A DNA stretch of 64,000 bases from Arenicola marina (Eukaryota > Annelida > Polychaeta > Arenicolidae), in contig OZ025258.1 of NCBI GenBank assembly GCA_964019135.1, forward strand, positions 28,390,186 to 28,454,185. Reading direction: 5' to 3'. The notes beneath the pieces are model-generated. The model worked only from the letters and a program-made list of their open reading frames with translations, was not told the DNA's origin and did no database searches. A program made the translations under genes and the position numbers. Shown here one piece after another: positions 1 to 11,689 of this stretch (the stretch's first letter is position 1; the number at the start of each line of letters is the position of its first letter).

Positions 1-580
1 GACTATTCGGTGTGGAAGGTGCATGCAAGACAGGTTGTTAACCCGCAGTCAGTGTCCAAATCATTACGCATCCATGTATAACGTTAGACATACTGTGATA
101 TTTTTAGATAAGGAGGGTCTCTTTACTCTACTTCAATTTTAAGATTTACTTCTCGTTGTGTTGTTCTAATATTTCTAAACTTAATATCGACAACCCCAAC
201 TGGGTGTTCGTTCCGAGTTCGGTCTTACGTTAACACGTGGTGGCGAAGGCACTGAGGCGAAACGAAGTGGTTCAGTTTCAATGATTTATTTAACCCTTAA
301 ACCCAAATAAACCACAAGTCACGAACTCCGTTATCGGTGTCACTTACCTGGCAGCAGTTGGTGAAACTGCTGCCAGCCCCTTGCTCCGCAGGGCGGTGAA
401 TCCAAGTGAAATATCCCTCCTAGCTGGCTAGCTAAAACCCGTCCTCCCGCAACGCCGCTGACTGACTAACTGACTTCAAACTCAACCCAAGTGGTGACAT
501 CACCGCTGTGGTTGCTATAGTAACTCACGCGCGCAAACTACAGTATGGCGCAAAAGTATTGGACCTGGAATACCACAATA
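1..580. other. Left-edge non-coding block
   Basis: No gene is recognised. Roughly the first 100 bases match 18243-18344, where they follow a 38-bp tandem array, so the window begins inside a segmental duplication. The later copy lacks the stretch from about 105 to 580. Confidence 0.5.
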
Positions 581-2215
581 CGTTTCTCAGGGCGGCGGCG
601 GCACAGGGCGGAAGGGGCAGCTGCACCGACCACCCCTCTTTCTACCCCCCCCCCCCCCCCCACCCCTCTAGGTTTTCTTACGTATCAAGGCAGCATAAAC
701 ACGCAAATCCCTTTCTGCCGTATCTGGCAGTTTAAACGATATGACGCCATAAAAACGGCGGGAGCGATGGCCAATTACTTTATCTACATGCTTTCAACAA
801 TGGTACGTAGCAGGATTTAGTTTGAAGTACAATCGGCAGAGAATGCGTATGAAACCGCATTTACTTCGAACGGGCAAACAGCTGAAGGTAGACACAATAG
901 TCAGAGCGTGTCTTCATGTAGTATACCCATGATTCTCGTGGCGCCGCCTAGCGAGTATTACAAGGCTAAGATGAATAATTGTCTATTTTGAACAGAACAC
1001 AATAATAATATATCAAATTCCATGTCTACATATAATGACCATGGCACCTGTTGGACGAGACTTTCATTGTGACTTGTAGTCGCCAGCAAGGAGGCCATTC
1101 CGAGAACAAATGGTAATAAATATATATAGAGAGAAACCCGCAACAAAAGTAAGAAAAGCAATGAAGCGGGAAATTTATAACTTAAATTTCACCATTGAGA
1201 CAGAGCACAAACATGCTTGACATAACAGGCGAATCCCGCTAGACTCTGAATTAAATGTTTTGTTAATCTTTCTTTTGATGATTTGTTTATTTAATACGTA
1301 AGATGACATCTGGCACAATTTGTGAACAAGATTTCTGTTTTCTCCTGGGGATAGTTGTATTGTGTTCCTGTGTAGTTCCACGGTATTTTTTTATTTTATA
1401 GTATTTATACGTGACTTTTCTCCAACGAGCATATTTGTTGTTGCTCCAGAAGGCAACATGGCGTGCCACACAACACGCAATACACTCATTTGACGCCGCA
1501 ATAAAAGTGTAGTACAAAAATACGTATTTATTTATTGCATATAACAAATATACAAACACATTTAGCAGATTTAACTTCAGTGATTAAGATAATTTATGGC
1601 ATTCTTAATCAATAATATCTCACATAAAAGATGTATTTGACCGATTATAATTGTCATTATTTACTTCACTTATCCGTAAAGCAAAACACGTACACAATTA
1701 ACCATTGGAAAAACAAGATAGACTTAGCCTATTTAACCACTATCCCGATTAGTTATTTTCAAGATAAATGTGCGCTAAATTCGCGCTAAATTCGCACTAC
1801 TACCAGAATCCCATAAAATAACATTCCAATCGTCATTTGTGCCACTGGTCGTGTCACTTAAATAGCGCTCAACATCCGTGAGTTTCAGCATTTCAGACCC
1901 CTGACTGATTCTTGCCGTCACTTAGTTTCTCAGCTGGCCACGTGATGTCGCCAGTGGTGGCGCCGGCCAGACAGCCCTCCACACAGGACACACATGTAGA
2001 GTATTGATCCGCTCGCCGAAGGTTCGCGGCAGTTTCGCTTTCCCGGAAGGCTCACGAATGGTGTTGGGTACGGTCACCAGACATTGCTCGGACGGGGATG
2101 GGAGGGGGTAGGGGGGCGATGGGGGTTGGGGCGGGGGGGGGTGGATGACGGAAAGGGGGGGGGGGGGGGGGGCAGGGGGATCAACCACACGACCCCCAAT
2201 TCTCCATTGATCCCT
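581..2215. repeat. Segmental duplication block D1, copy 1
   Basis: This block matches 18340-19935 in the same orientation with most bases identical by eye. It includes a C run near 645-665 and a G-rich run at 2095-2175 that vary in length between the copies. No coding exon is recognised; the short minus-strand frames here differ between copies and look like chance. Confidence 0.8.
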
Positions 2216-3924
2216 CCGCCAGAATGCGGGTAACTTATAAAACCGTATTTTATCGTCTGTGTAATTACATTACAAAATGAGGAATATACCACAACAGCAG
2301 ACATACATTTCTTCGTATATAGCATGATGCATTACAGGAACAACTCCATCAGCATTTAATATCAAAATGACCATTACTGCGCCCTCAACATTTCCAGCAA
2401 TGAGCCAGATAGCGGCGCGTTGGCCAATTTGATTGTCACAACAACTCTGCGTCTCTGCTCGTGCAATGTTTACTTTTACTTTTGGTGGAAATAGTAACTT
2501 GAGCAGATATCGATGGAACCTTATGACCCCTCCAACTATCTCCGTGTGACCGCGGCGATTTAGTCAATACATGGTGTCACCGGCCCTCAACAATTAATGA
2601 TCGTGTCTACGACCTGGTTTAAAACTGCTTGCCTATGCGTATTTGATAGTCGTTGTCACAACAACAGTGACGCATGGTGACGTGGCACATTCCTACTGCC
2701 TTGTACCAGTTGGTACCATATGGCACGTTTCAAAAGACCACTCACTGTCTATGCAATTGCGACCATCCAAGCGGATCCCTGTGAAAGTATTTACATGCAT
2801 TCAAATTGCGACCTTGGGATCTGTTTACTCTTACCGCAGTGGTGACGCACATTCCCTTTAAATATAATAAAATAAAATAGGCAAATACTGCTAATGTTAA
2901 TTCCGTTAATATAAGGTGAGCTGGGCGGTACTCCATAGCGTAACCTTTACAATAGTATGGTTTGTGCAGTTTAACACTCTTTAACATTCAACATGTATGG
3001 ACCCCCGCAGTAAACTGGCGCATAATTATTTGATTAAAAGATAACTGCATATTAATAATATAGATGACCGCTGTTCCTCGTCTTTTTAAACACCATTTGT
3101 AAATGTTTTCATACTTTCGATTTCAATTAAATAGAAAGCTGCACTACAAACGAGAATTCCAGACTCGCATGAAAGCGACCATATTGACTTTTAATCAATC
3201 TTAATGAGTCACCAAACCAAATATAAATCTTAAAATTTGTTCATTTTTTTATTTTTTTAATTTTTTTTAAAATTCTGTTTGATTTGATCAACGGAATGAT
3301 TGCGATTTAGAATAAAGCCCAATTATATACTTAATACTAAGATACTTAAATATGGAACTGATGAATGTCATTGATATATTTCTGAGCATGGCGGATGTCC
3401 CCTTGCCTTCCCTGTTAAGACGATAACAACAATCAGCTCAAAAGAAATGTTAGCACGCGAGCTGACTGAACATGATATGTCAATTGTAGGCCAACACATT
3501 CATTATGAGTGGTCTTGATCAACCTTCCGCTTTTACTTAAGCGATGCGTTCCGCCAGTTAGTGGCGAAGTGTTCTGCCACTTTTATTTAATTAATTTGAC
3601 CGTTTGTATGTCATGTGTCTTTGTCATTCGGCAATTTGCCATTTCCGAGTCCATATTCTGTGTTCTGTTTTATTGCCAGGGAACAAGCTGTGGGCAAGCC
3701 AGCTTATACACAAATCTGGACAAAATACGCCAGAACGATCATTATTTCCGTACTGAAGAACATCAGCAAACCCGGAATATGACCGCCTTCCTTGCTGCGT
3801 ATAGGGCAGTGAAAGTCATTACGTTCATCGCTTGGCATTTATATCAGCTGCTTACTCGGCTTATATGCCTACATCTCGTTCTTAAAATGGTTCCTTTTGA
3901 TAGTCAAGCTGTAAGTAAGTACTC
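2216..3924. other. Non-coding stretch, nothing recognised
   Basis: AT-rich sequence without a recognisable exon, RNA gene or element. A plus-strand open frame of 139 codons at 3509-3928 has no recognised domain and low-complexity hydrophobic composition; I do not call it a gene. Confidence 0.4.
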
Positions 3925-4075
3925 GTAGCGTGCCGAAGGGTATATGTGGCCGCATCCCACCGCTGTCACCAAAACTGTAGCGTGCCGAGGGTGTAAGTAG
4001 CAAAATAGTATCGCTGCCACCAAAGCTGTAGCGTGCCGAAGGTGTATGTCCTTGGTGTTATGTCAGGAAAGGGGC
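3925..4075. repeat. 52-bp tandem repeat, three units
   Basis: The phrase GTAGCGTGCCGA recurs at 3925, 3977 and 4028, spacing 51-52 bp, with flanking text partly conserved. Confidence 0.75.
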
Positions 4076-4819
4076 ATTTTTAGCCGCTATATTATTGAGC
4101 ACTCTCGGTTGCCTCAACTAAGCCTAGCTTAATTTAACCAGCAATAAGGTAATAAGAAAGTAGTTACAATTCAAGCGATTTATTCCGGGTTAACTCAATC
4201 AGTCGCAGTCATCACATACAAATGTATGATCAAACTATCGATGTGACTGGAATCTATACATGGCATCAGCCTCTCGGTAACTATACTGATAACAATATTA
4301 CAAAGAACCGCCAAGTCAATTCTATATTTATACACTTAAAAATATGGCCAAAATGCTCATCATTATCCTTCAAACTACTGGGGAATCTTGCTGAACAACT
4401 TGCATAAAAAGATACATAAACCGTTCATAAATATACTGGCGATAAATACTCGAATCCTCTAAATCTGTTTACTCCCGAACTTGCTTCTATTTCTATCCTG
4501 TATTGGCGGATGTTTACAACCCAATCTCTCCCATGCGCCCCCCGCCGAGTAACCGTTCTACTTCTCCCTACCATTCCGCTAGTTCCCCTGTCCAGAATCG
4601 CTACAGTAGGCGGATATGTCAACTTTATTGCAGGAAAATACATTACCAATAAAACCCACGTGGCGGAAAACTGCATCGTCAATGAAATGAAGCATGTGGG
4701 GCAGAAAACGCACCACCAAGGAAACTTGTGCGGCGACAAACACAATTGCAATACGTTCATTTACAAACAAATTTATCGCGACAAGAGCAGAAGCTGAAGG
4801 CATATTCGCTCGACTTAGA
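4076..4819. other. Non-coding stretch, nothing recognised
   Basis: No exon or element could be supported. Overlapping short frames occur on both strands at 4425-4914 without family resemblance. Confidence 0.35.
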
Positions 4820-5640
4820 TAAATTATAATGTGAAGAGCTGAGAATGATACGCAATGAAATATATGCCAGCAAGCTAACATGATATAAAACCAAGCTGAA
4901 AAACTCAAAAACAAAAAAAGTTAAATAAACATGGAAGTATGACGGCCATTGCAGGTTACTTAATGTATATCCCAGCTAGATAAGCTGATAATTGATTTAG
5001 ATCTCTATCATAATTCTGCGCATCCGAATTTGGTGACTGTTTGTTATACGTCTCGTTGTCCCATGCAGGCTATGTGGCTGGTCTTTGTCCACATTGGCAC
5101 CAACGTGAACTCCAGCACCGATACCCCCATCGTACACCGTTCGATATCCCAATGATAATCTCAGCCTGACGATGACACGGGTCTCCAAGGTGCTGACCGA
5201 TGTCGTGGCTCACATGGTGAGCTGATAGGCGAGGCACAAAGTCACAGGCCTGTGTTTCGTGTACCGTATTTATACATGTATCGCTGAGACCGTTGCAGAT
5301 TCAGTAAGGGGTCTCGGAGGAGTAAGATGTAACACAACATTCGCTTCTACATGTTAATAGTATCGAATAGAAATCAGTGAAACTTTGTCTTCTTGTCTCT
5401 CAAATGTTGCACACAGTACACCACCTGTTTTTCGGCATTCCCCGTGCATCTGGCGTCCGGTCCAACTAACGCTAGAAAATCTCGCTTCGTGTCTTTTGAT
5501 CATATCGGAAATATCGATGTTCTCCGTGTAGAGAATTTCAATGATGTCGTCATGGTTGGCCACGCTCATGCGCCTACCATACTGGCGGTACCTTACAAAT
5601 GGGTTGGTGGCCACATCTAGCGGGATGAGCTTTTCACGAC
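4820..5640. repeat. Segmental duplication block D2, copy 1
   Basis: Matches 20430-21178 in the same orientation. It carries the 3' flank and the last part of the PHYHIP-like terminal exon, showing that a whole gene region and not only a mobile element was duplicated. Confidence 0.8.
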
Positions 5641-6042
5641 AGAATCTGTCTGCCTCCGATCCGTCTTTCGTCATCACCAACGTGACGTAGTGCTGCGTTC
5701 TGTGGCAGTAGAAGTCCGTAAAATACAAATTCGGCAGTTTTTGGAACATCACATCAGCTGGGATGGATAATCGTTTGTTTCCAAATGGAGATCGTCTATG
5801 GGCTTTGTTGACATTGACATTGAAGAAGAGCCCTTTGAGAACGCCGTTGATGGGGGAATCTTGGTCGCCATTTGCGTCCTTCATGTTGACTTCCATTATA
5901 TTTCCGCAGTTTTTCTCAATGTCTTGGAAATACTCCTCTGTCTTGGTTCGAAAGAACACCTCGAGCGTATCGTGTGTTGAGTCCACGTGACGCTCCACGG
6001 CTATGCGATGCAACTGCTGCAATCTTTGTTTGATAGTCCGCT
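5354..6042 (-). CDS. PHYHIP-like gene A, C-terminal exon (tail frameshifted)
   Basis: Terminal exon of a phytanoyl-CoA hydroxylase-interacting protein-like gene. The exon starts after an acceptor ending GATTGCAG and is read in phase 1, which joins it in frame to the FN3 exon at 6705-6992. The protein shows family motifs in order: EYFQDIEKNCGN, SPINGVLKGLFF, PNLYFTDFYC, GSEADRFCREKL, LDVATNPFV and IEILYTENIDI. Vertebrate PHYHIP was named for binding phytanoyl-CoA hydroxylase; its molecular role is little known. Near 5440-5444 this copy has one base fewer than the three sister copies. The family ending, a CxxCN motif then a stop, therefore lies in the neighbouring frame (stop near 5395), and the frame as read runs to 5354 with an unrelated tail. 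That is either a real lesion or a sequence error. Confidence 0.85.
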
Positions 6043-6704
6043 CTGCAATCATCGAAGAAATTATTAATTAAAATTAATTCTTGTTAACATTTGGTGTCTA
6101 CATACCATCCATGTACTTTGATACAAACATCATAGAACCGCGATGAAAAATGAACTATTACAACCATTTTTAGTTGTATCATTACTCCCCGTCCAACACG
6201 CCGAGTTAGTATCTGAGTTAGTATCTGACCAGCGCTACAGAAGTTCGCATCAAGTCATGGTGGCTGGGCAGAGGCGTCGGGAGTAAGCGGCCGTGTTTGT
6301 AGTGTGCTGTATGCCCCTTTATTTGCACTATATATTTGCACATATCTCTAAATAAGTGCACACATCATCAATGCGTTTCAAAATATCTCTAAATATGTGC
6401 ACACGGTTCACAATATTTGAACATATCGTTAATGCATTTCAGCAAAAATGTGTAATTTATGCATTGATATATGCCATTGAATTAACGTTTGCCGAATTGA
6501 ATTATTGATATTTCAAATAGCGCTAAATGCACATATCGCTAATTCCATTCCATATATCACTAACTCAATTCTACATGTTACTAATTCAACTCCAGTATCA
6601 TAAATTCGTTTTAAGATCTAATTCAATCAACTCCACATACCGTATCATTAAATCAACGATCGCATGTGGAAACACGAGGAAAGTTATTTCGCTGGCGTTC
6701 CTAC
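6043..6704 (-). other. Intron of PHYHIP-like gene A
   Basis: GT at 6704-6703 and AG at 6044-6043, both phase 1. The interior at 6300-6660 is a degenerate AT-rich repeat built from phrases like CATATCGCTAAT and GTGCACA. Part of it (6400-6525) recurs at 21185-21304 beside the 68-bp minisatellite. Confidence 0.75.
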
Positions 6705-6992
6705 CTGCACGAAAGCTTGCACTTCCCTTTGCCACACAAATGGACTCGCCAGTATAGGTTTGACGAATGCCTTTCACAGTAACCTTGTAGAAGTTTCCCG
6801 CATTAAGGTGACGTTCAATGGCTGTGTCGGTGACGTCATCATTGTACACGCTTCTCTCCACCCCGTCCTGGCTGGAGCTCTCCGTCAGTTGCACATTGTA
6901 TCGATCCACTCTTGGCTCGGCTGACCACGTCACTTCCGCTTTGGTGGTAGACAACCTGCTGATTTGGAGCGATAATTCGCTCACTGGTGACT
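6705..6992 (-). CDS. PHYHIP-like gene A, FN3 exon
   Basis: Symmetrical phase 1-1 exon of 288 bases encoding one fibronectin type III-like domain. Visible features are the early strand with KAEVTWSAEP, the middle strand RYNVQL, and the YKVTVKG strand near the end, closing with SASFRA. It is bounded by an acceptor ending GGCATTCAG and a donor CAG/GTAGGAAC. It splices in phase to the C-terminal exon 662 bases downstream. Human PHYHIP also has an N-terminal FN3 domain before its specific C-terminal region, so domain order agrees. No start codon or first exon was found upstream, so the 5' end of the gene is missing or lies in an unrecognised small exon. It is nearly identical to the exon at 38746-39033. 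Confidence 0.85.
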
Positions 6993-7079
6993 CTGAATGC
7001 CAAGGTATACGGAAAAATGAAAAATCATGCACGATAATCAAGTGATAATCAATCGTTGTCAGGTATTACATGACCAGCC

Positions 7080-7330
7080 CCTCCCCCCCATCCCTCCCCC
7101 CATGACCTTTGGTCATAGCTATATTCAACCCATGACAACATCTACCCCCTCCACGTGTCCCTTAAACTACGTAGATCGGTAATCCCATGCTAAGCTAAGG
7201 GGACACTTGGACATGGCTATATTCAGCCTATGACAATGTGTCAACCCCTCCCTATGTCCATTAACCCTCGTGGATTGTTAATCACAGACTAAACTAATTG
7301 GACACTTGGTCATGGCTGTATTCATACAAT
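7080..7330. repeat. ~100-bp tandem repeat, about three units
   Basis: Units are recognised by GGTCATGGCTATATTCA-like text followed by CCTATGACAA and a CCCCTCC stretch. The same array has about four units at 39120-39460 and about two at 16085-16260, always next to the same flanking DNA. Confidence 0.75.
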
Positions 7331-7870
7331 ACAAACAACATACATTAGACGACAGCGTACGGCATCCGCGATAAGTCGATTAAGATCTGGATTAAGGATT
7401 ACAATAATAATAATTAATATTTAACTTTGTTAACAAGAAGTATTTCTTTAGAATAATCCAAGATAACACCAACACATTTTCCAGAACTCTGCTTTCCGAC
7501 TATCATGTTTCTTCCAAACTGGAGGAAAAAAAACGAAGTGATGCATCACAATTCGCAAGGGAACATTTTGTATTACCTGGCCATAGCCATCTTAGGAAAG
7601 CAGCAAATGCCATTGCCGACTTTTTGTTACCATAGAGTGGTTTCGAAGCCCTTGTTTGTGGACGCTATTCCAGTATCGGGGTCACCGCCACTTCTGAACG
7701 ACGGCCTGTTGAACTCGTCAATTAGAAGAAAAACAAGAGACATGAATTTATTACGTACCTATATATACAGGTCAATAAGTAGTTACGCTTGCCTATCACT
7801 TTCTGGTACTACGGCAACATTGAACAATTTGAAATAGGGATCATATAATTATAAATATATATAGGTCATG
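7331..7870. repeat. Segmental duplication block D3, copy 1
   Basis: Matches 39465-39990 and, more loosely, 16260-16750 in the same orientation. No exon is recognised in it. Confidence 0.7.
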
Positions 7871-7879
7871 TCATGTCAA

Positions 7880-8251
7880 GTTGGTATATATATATATATG
7901 TATACATATATATATCGCGTCAATGTCTCGTGCTAATGTGTCGCCACTCATTCAACAGCTAAACAAAGTAGCTCAAGTTATTCTTGTATCGTATAATTAG
8001 TCATGAGTTATGATGTCAAAATAGTAGAAGGGGTCATAATTTCCAGCGAGTGCTGCTATATGCAATGCTCTCAGAGGTAAAGGATCTGGACCTTAATTTC
8101 GCTACTGATGAATGCGAATTAGAATTAGTAAAAAACTAATTCTATGGAATTTGCGGACAAACAACAGCAATGAAATACGTTTGCATGGCATAAGCAGTAA
8201 GATAATATCTACGAAACTACTTGATTTATATATATATATATATATATATAA
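7880..8251. repeat. TA-rich stretch with microsatellites
   Basis: (TA)n runs at about 7882-7916 and 8227-8251, with no gene between them. Confidence 0.7.
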
Positions 8252-8319
8252 TTGTCTATCCCACGGCTTGACGGGCAAGGTAAGTAAGGTTGTCTGCTTA
8301 CTTATGGGTAGTTTGAAAC

Positions 8320-9179
8320 CACAGGCACAGTAAATCAGTGGAGGGGGGAGGCCGGGGGGGGGGGGGGGGGTAGGGGGCCCCACAACGCATACTAAACACA
8401 CAAGGTGTCCAACTCCCGCTCGAACTGAGCGACAGGCACCCGCTTCAACCCCCAATATCGCACCTTAATCGCGCTTGACGGGCCCCGTAAATGCCTAAGT
8501 CCGATTTCTAAGTAATTTATTTATTTCATCAAAAAGTAAATGAGACGTGTATTGCCGTCTAGCCGCGACAAATAAAGAATTATGCAACGACAACAACCAA
8601 CTCCGGAACAGATTGAGCAAAAATGGCTGACATCGCGAGAATTCGCCTGCGAGATCTCAGGCACAGTGCATGATATGACGATTGGTCAGCTTTCACATGA
8701 CGCTCATGTGGGGAGGTACTCCTAAAATCTGTCATTTTGATTAATCACATCATAGGGAGATGCTATGCTAATGTTCGTCCCGATTCAACAAATTTTGAAG
8801 TTGCATCCCTTGTGTCACGTGACACATTTTTCGACTGCCAACCAATCAGATTCATCTCGCTGACTGATGTCAGCCATTTTTGCTCAATCTGTTCCGGAGT
8901 TGGTTGTTGTCGTTGCATAATTCTTTATTTGTCGCGACTACACGGCAGTACAGGTCTCGTTTACTTACTGATAAAATAAATAATTGACTTAGATCTCGGA
9001 CTTAGGCATCTGTGGGGCCCGTCAAGCGCGGTAAAGGTACGATATTGGGATTTGAAGCGGGTGCCTGTCGCTCAGTTCGAGCGGGAGTTGGACACCTTGT
9101 GTGTTTAGTATGCGTTGAGGGGCCCCCTACCCGCCCCCCCCCCCCGGCCTCCCCCCTCCACTGATTTACTGTGCCTGTG
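8320..9179. mobile_element. hAT-like non-autonomous foldback element
   Basis: An 860-bp element whose ends are long inverted repeats: the left arm (8320 to about 8640) reads back as the right arm (about 8860-9179). The termini are CACAGGCACAGTAAATC and its complement. The direct repeat TTTGAAAC flanks it on both sides (8312-8319 and 9180-9187), an 8-bp target duplication as made by hAT transposases. Both arms contain a G or C run of different length and a conserved segment around AACTCCGGAACAG. The centre has no coding frame, so it would depend on a transposase elsewhere. P-type elements also make 8-bp duplications and cannot be excluded. Confidence 0.85.
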
Positions 9180-9214
9180 TTTGAAACTGACAATGTTGGG
9201 TGTAAACAGCTAAT

Positions 9215-9345
9215 GCCGCCTAAGTTAGGCTGAATTGGGTACGAAAGAGTATGAATTGAGGCTGAATTGGGTACCAAAGGGTATGGAGTGGAGTTAAATA
9301 TGGTGCCCAAAGGTATGGAGCAGGCTGAATTGGGTGCCAAAGGGT
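9215..9345. repeat. 32-bp minisatellite, left remnant
   Basis: Four units of the GGTATGGAGTGGGGCTGAAT family, ending where the LINE fragment begins. The same array resumes beyond the LINE at about 10660. Confidence 0.8.
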
Positions 9346-10655
9346 ATTATTATTATTATATATCTTTATTCGAACTCGAAGTTCACCATACATAAACACA
9401 CAGAATGAATACAACACAAAGCATGAGAATTAAACGAGATAAACTAAGAGTAAAATAACAATCAACTGAATTAAACGTCAACGTTGCATTGGGGGCCTAT
9501 GTTATGCATAAATATTCGATAATCTCGTTCAAATTATGTACTTCAACTGGGTCAGTGGCATTCATCTTAAATTGCAGGAAGTCTAGTATCGCACCAGCGC
9601 GCATTTCGTATTCAATAGAGACAGAGGCGGTGTGATTAATCATGAGTGACTTAATTTCCGAGATGGTAAACGTCTTAATGTTATATTTACAGATTTTATA
9701 TTGATCACATATGTAGTTAATACTTTTACTGATATTCGACTTACTTCCGTTAAAAGCGAGTCTGGCACAGGTCTTTGTACACACATTTTCACTGGTCAAG
9801 ATACTACGAACAAACGTCATGAGCCTTAAGTGTAGTTGTAGTTCTACCGAATGATCATTTCATATAACAGGTAGTAGCACGGAATGAGTTCGATACGGAA
9901 GATTGAACAGCATACGCACTGTTTTCCGCCAGGCAGTGTAGTAGCAACGACACGCCGCGTTTGAGAAGTCCCATAGCTGACAACCATAGGCAGACATACA
10001 CAATTTTTTGAATAGATTGTATTTAATTTGGAGGGACACATGTTTAAATTGAGCGAGAAAAACATTCACCTTTCTGATAAATGCATTTAAGCAGTGGCCG
10101 ACTATAGCCTTATTCCCTGATGCGCCGCCTAAAGGGTTGCCTAAGTGTATGGCGGTTTGTTTGGCTCGGATTTTACGTACTTCAGTCCACATGTCTCTCT
10201 ATTTGTCTGAGAGAAAAGCATTTGCCAGCTTATTTGCGGATATCCGTTGCTTGTGTGTTTTAACATGACGGAGCGCGTAGCGATATTGAGCTCTGGTTTT
10301 GCGTCTAAGGTCGGCGAGAAGACCATGCCTCGGGCTGTTGTTTTCTCGCCAAATTTTATGCCATAACATACTACACTGTCTTCGCGAGGCAACCTCGTCG
10401 TTCCACCCTGCTATTCGTTTCTTGTTTGGTTTACTTGACGGTATTGCAGTGTCGCTGGCATTGACGCATGCGATTATTATAGAGTCATGAAACGCCTGCA
10501 GCTCGTCCGTGTGCCCTTGACACAACAAATCTTTACAGTGTAGGGCATCCCAGGGCATGCTTATAGCTGTAAGTTCTGCGTCCAAGCAGTCCTTATAACA
10601 CTGTATCTGACCTTCACTGGCACTGTGCAATTTTGGTGACCTAGATTGTCTAATA
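9346..10655 (-). mobile_element. LINE fragment inserted in the 32-bp minisatellite
   Basis: A 5'-truncated non-LTR retrotransposon on the minus strand. Its 3' end abuts an (ATT)n tract at 9346. Three coding pieces follow in element order: a linker between endonuclease and reverse transcriptase (from about 10640 to 10199), a post-RT region with CMSAYGCQLWDFS and WRKTVRMLFNLPYRTHS (10192-9860), and the C-terminus (9820-9497). The catalytic RT core is absent, pointing to an internal deletion. There is a frame change near 10195 and an in-frame TGA after LLPVI. Minisatellite units on both sides show it landed inside a pre-existing array. Confidence 0.8.
9497..10640 (-). pseudogene. Decayed LINE ORF2 without RT core
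   Basis: Open pieces resemble the ORF2 carboxyl part of non-LTR elements, with the tryptophan-rich motif LWDFSNAA and the WRK motif. The catalytic FADD/YADD block of reverse transcriptase is missing. It cannot encode a working polymerase. Clade assignment needs a database comparison. Confidence 0.75.
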
Positions 10656-10659
10656 GGAG

Positions 10660-10775
10660 CTGTATGGAGTGAGGCTGAATTGCATACCAAAGGGTATGGA
10701 GTGGAGATGCATTGGGTGCCAAAGGGTATGGAGTGAGGCTGAATTGAGTATCAAACTGTATGGAGAATTGGGTTC
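10660..10775. repeat. 32-bp minisatellite, right remnant
   Basis: Three to four units of the same family as 9215-9345 and 40113-42800. Confidence 0.8.
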
Positions 10776-10779
10776 TGAT

Positions 10780-10994
10780 GATCATAATTGATTATTGATC
10801 ACTGTATTATTGATCGATTACACTGAGGGCACGAAACTGCGCAGTAAGGTGTTCTAAACGCCACTACTTCAGTGGTCTTCTATCGACATAAAGAAGCATT
10901 CATAGACTGGTAGCCCAATAGCTCCCAACAAAGCCAAGTTAATAAAAGCCTCCAATCCAGTTCTCTGATATAAGACTTACCTGGACCGGCGTCC
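10780..10994. repeat. Segmental duplication block D4, copy 1
   Basis: Matches about 42810-43020 in the same orientation, directly after the 32-bp array in both places. It ends with a donor-like CCAG/GTAAGT on the minus strand conserved in both copies. Confidence 0.75.
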
Positions 10995-11217
10995 TGGCGA
11001 TTTCGACCATATGCCTCCCTAATCTGACATAAATATCAGACGTGACATTTGAATACTTTGTGACTAAATTGTATGTGTGGTTGTGCCATGAACAACTTTG
11101 ATAACGCATGCTCAGGCCCCGGGCTCAGGCCTACTGCGTGTAGCACGTGCGGACTGTTTACTCACAATTCGGTCAAGCCTCGTTTTGATTCTGCCGCGTC
11201 ACTTCCTTATACGGCAA
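10995..11217 (+). repeat. Short element, inverted relative to 43411-43635
   Basis: About 220 bases, from TGGCGATTTCGACC to CTTCCTTATACGGC, recur in reverse orientation at 43411-43635 although the flanking block is direct. Both copies keep an open frame with the residues SGPGLRPTAC then TCGLFTHN. It may be part of an unnamed transposon. Confidence 0.65.
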
Positions 11218-11689
11218 AGTGTAAACCCGTGTATTGGCAGAGCGCCAGGCGGCGTGCAGATGCTATGGCACGCCAAATATAATTGTATACATTTTCAAGT
11301 ACTTAAACATACGTTAAATTCATTGTATACCTATTTCTAATTGACTTGGACATATGTCCAATAATGTATACATTGCATAGTTAGATGTCTTTAATTATTT
11401 CATTGAGCTGGCATGAAAGATATATATAATTCTTGTGCGAAAACTTTATCACTAATCATTACCAAGTGGTACCCGTACTGTAACGTGTCTGTCCGACAGT
11501 CACAGCGAAGCTGCCACTGTGAGTGTGTGTGTGTCGAGTGGGGGGGGGGGGGCTTCAAGACACTTAAGGTCGACTGGCACTGGATGCTTTCGACAGACGT
11601 ACACACGGGTGTGTGTTGGATATGCAAAATGCCACGGCCGGGGTATTGGAAGCTGGAAAAATTGTGGCCGTAATGCCATGAACACAGGG
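11218..11689. other. Non-coding stretch, nothing recognised
   Basis: Contains a short GT run and a G12 tract near 11540. No exon could be supported. Confidence 0.4.

Noticed and set aside
3509-3928. 139-codon plus-strand frame
   Set aside because: No domain, no supporting splice sites, hydrophobic low-information composition.
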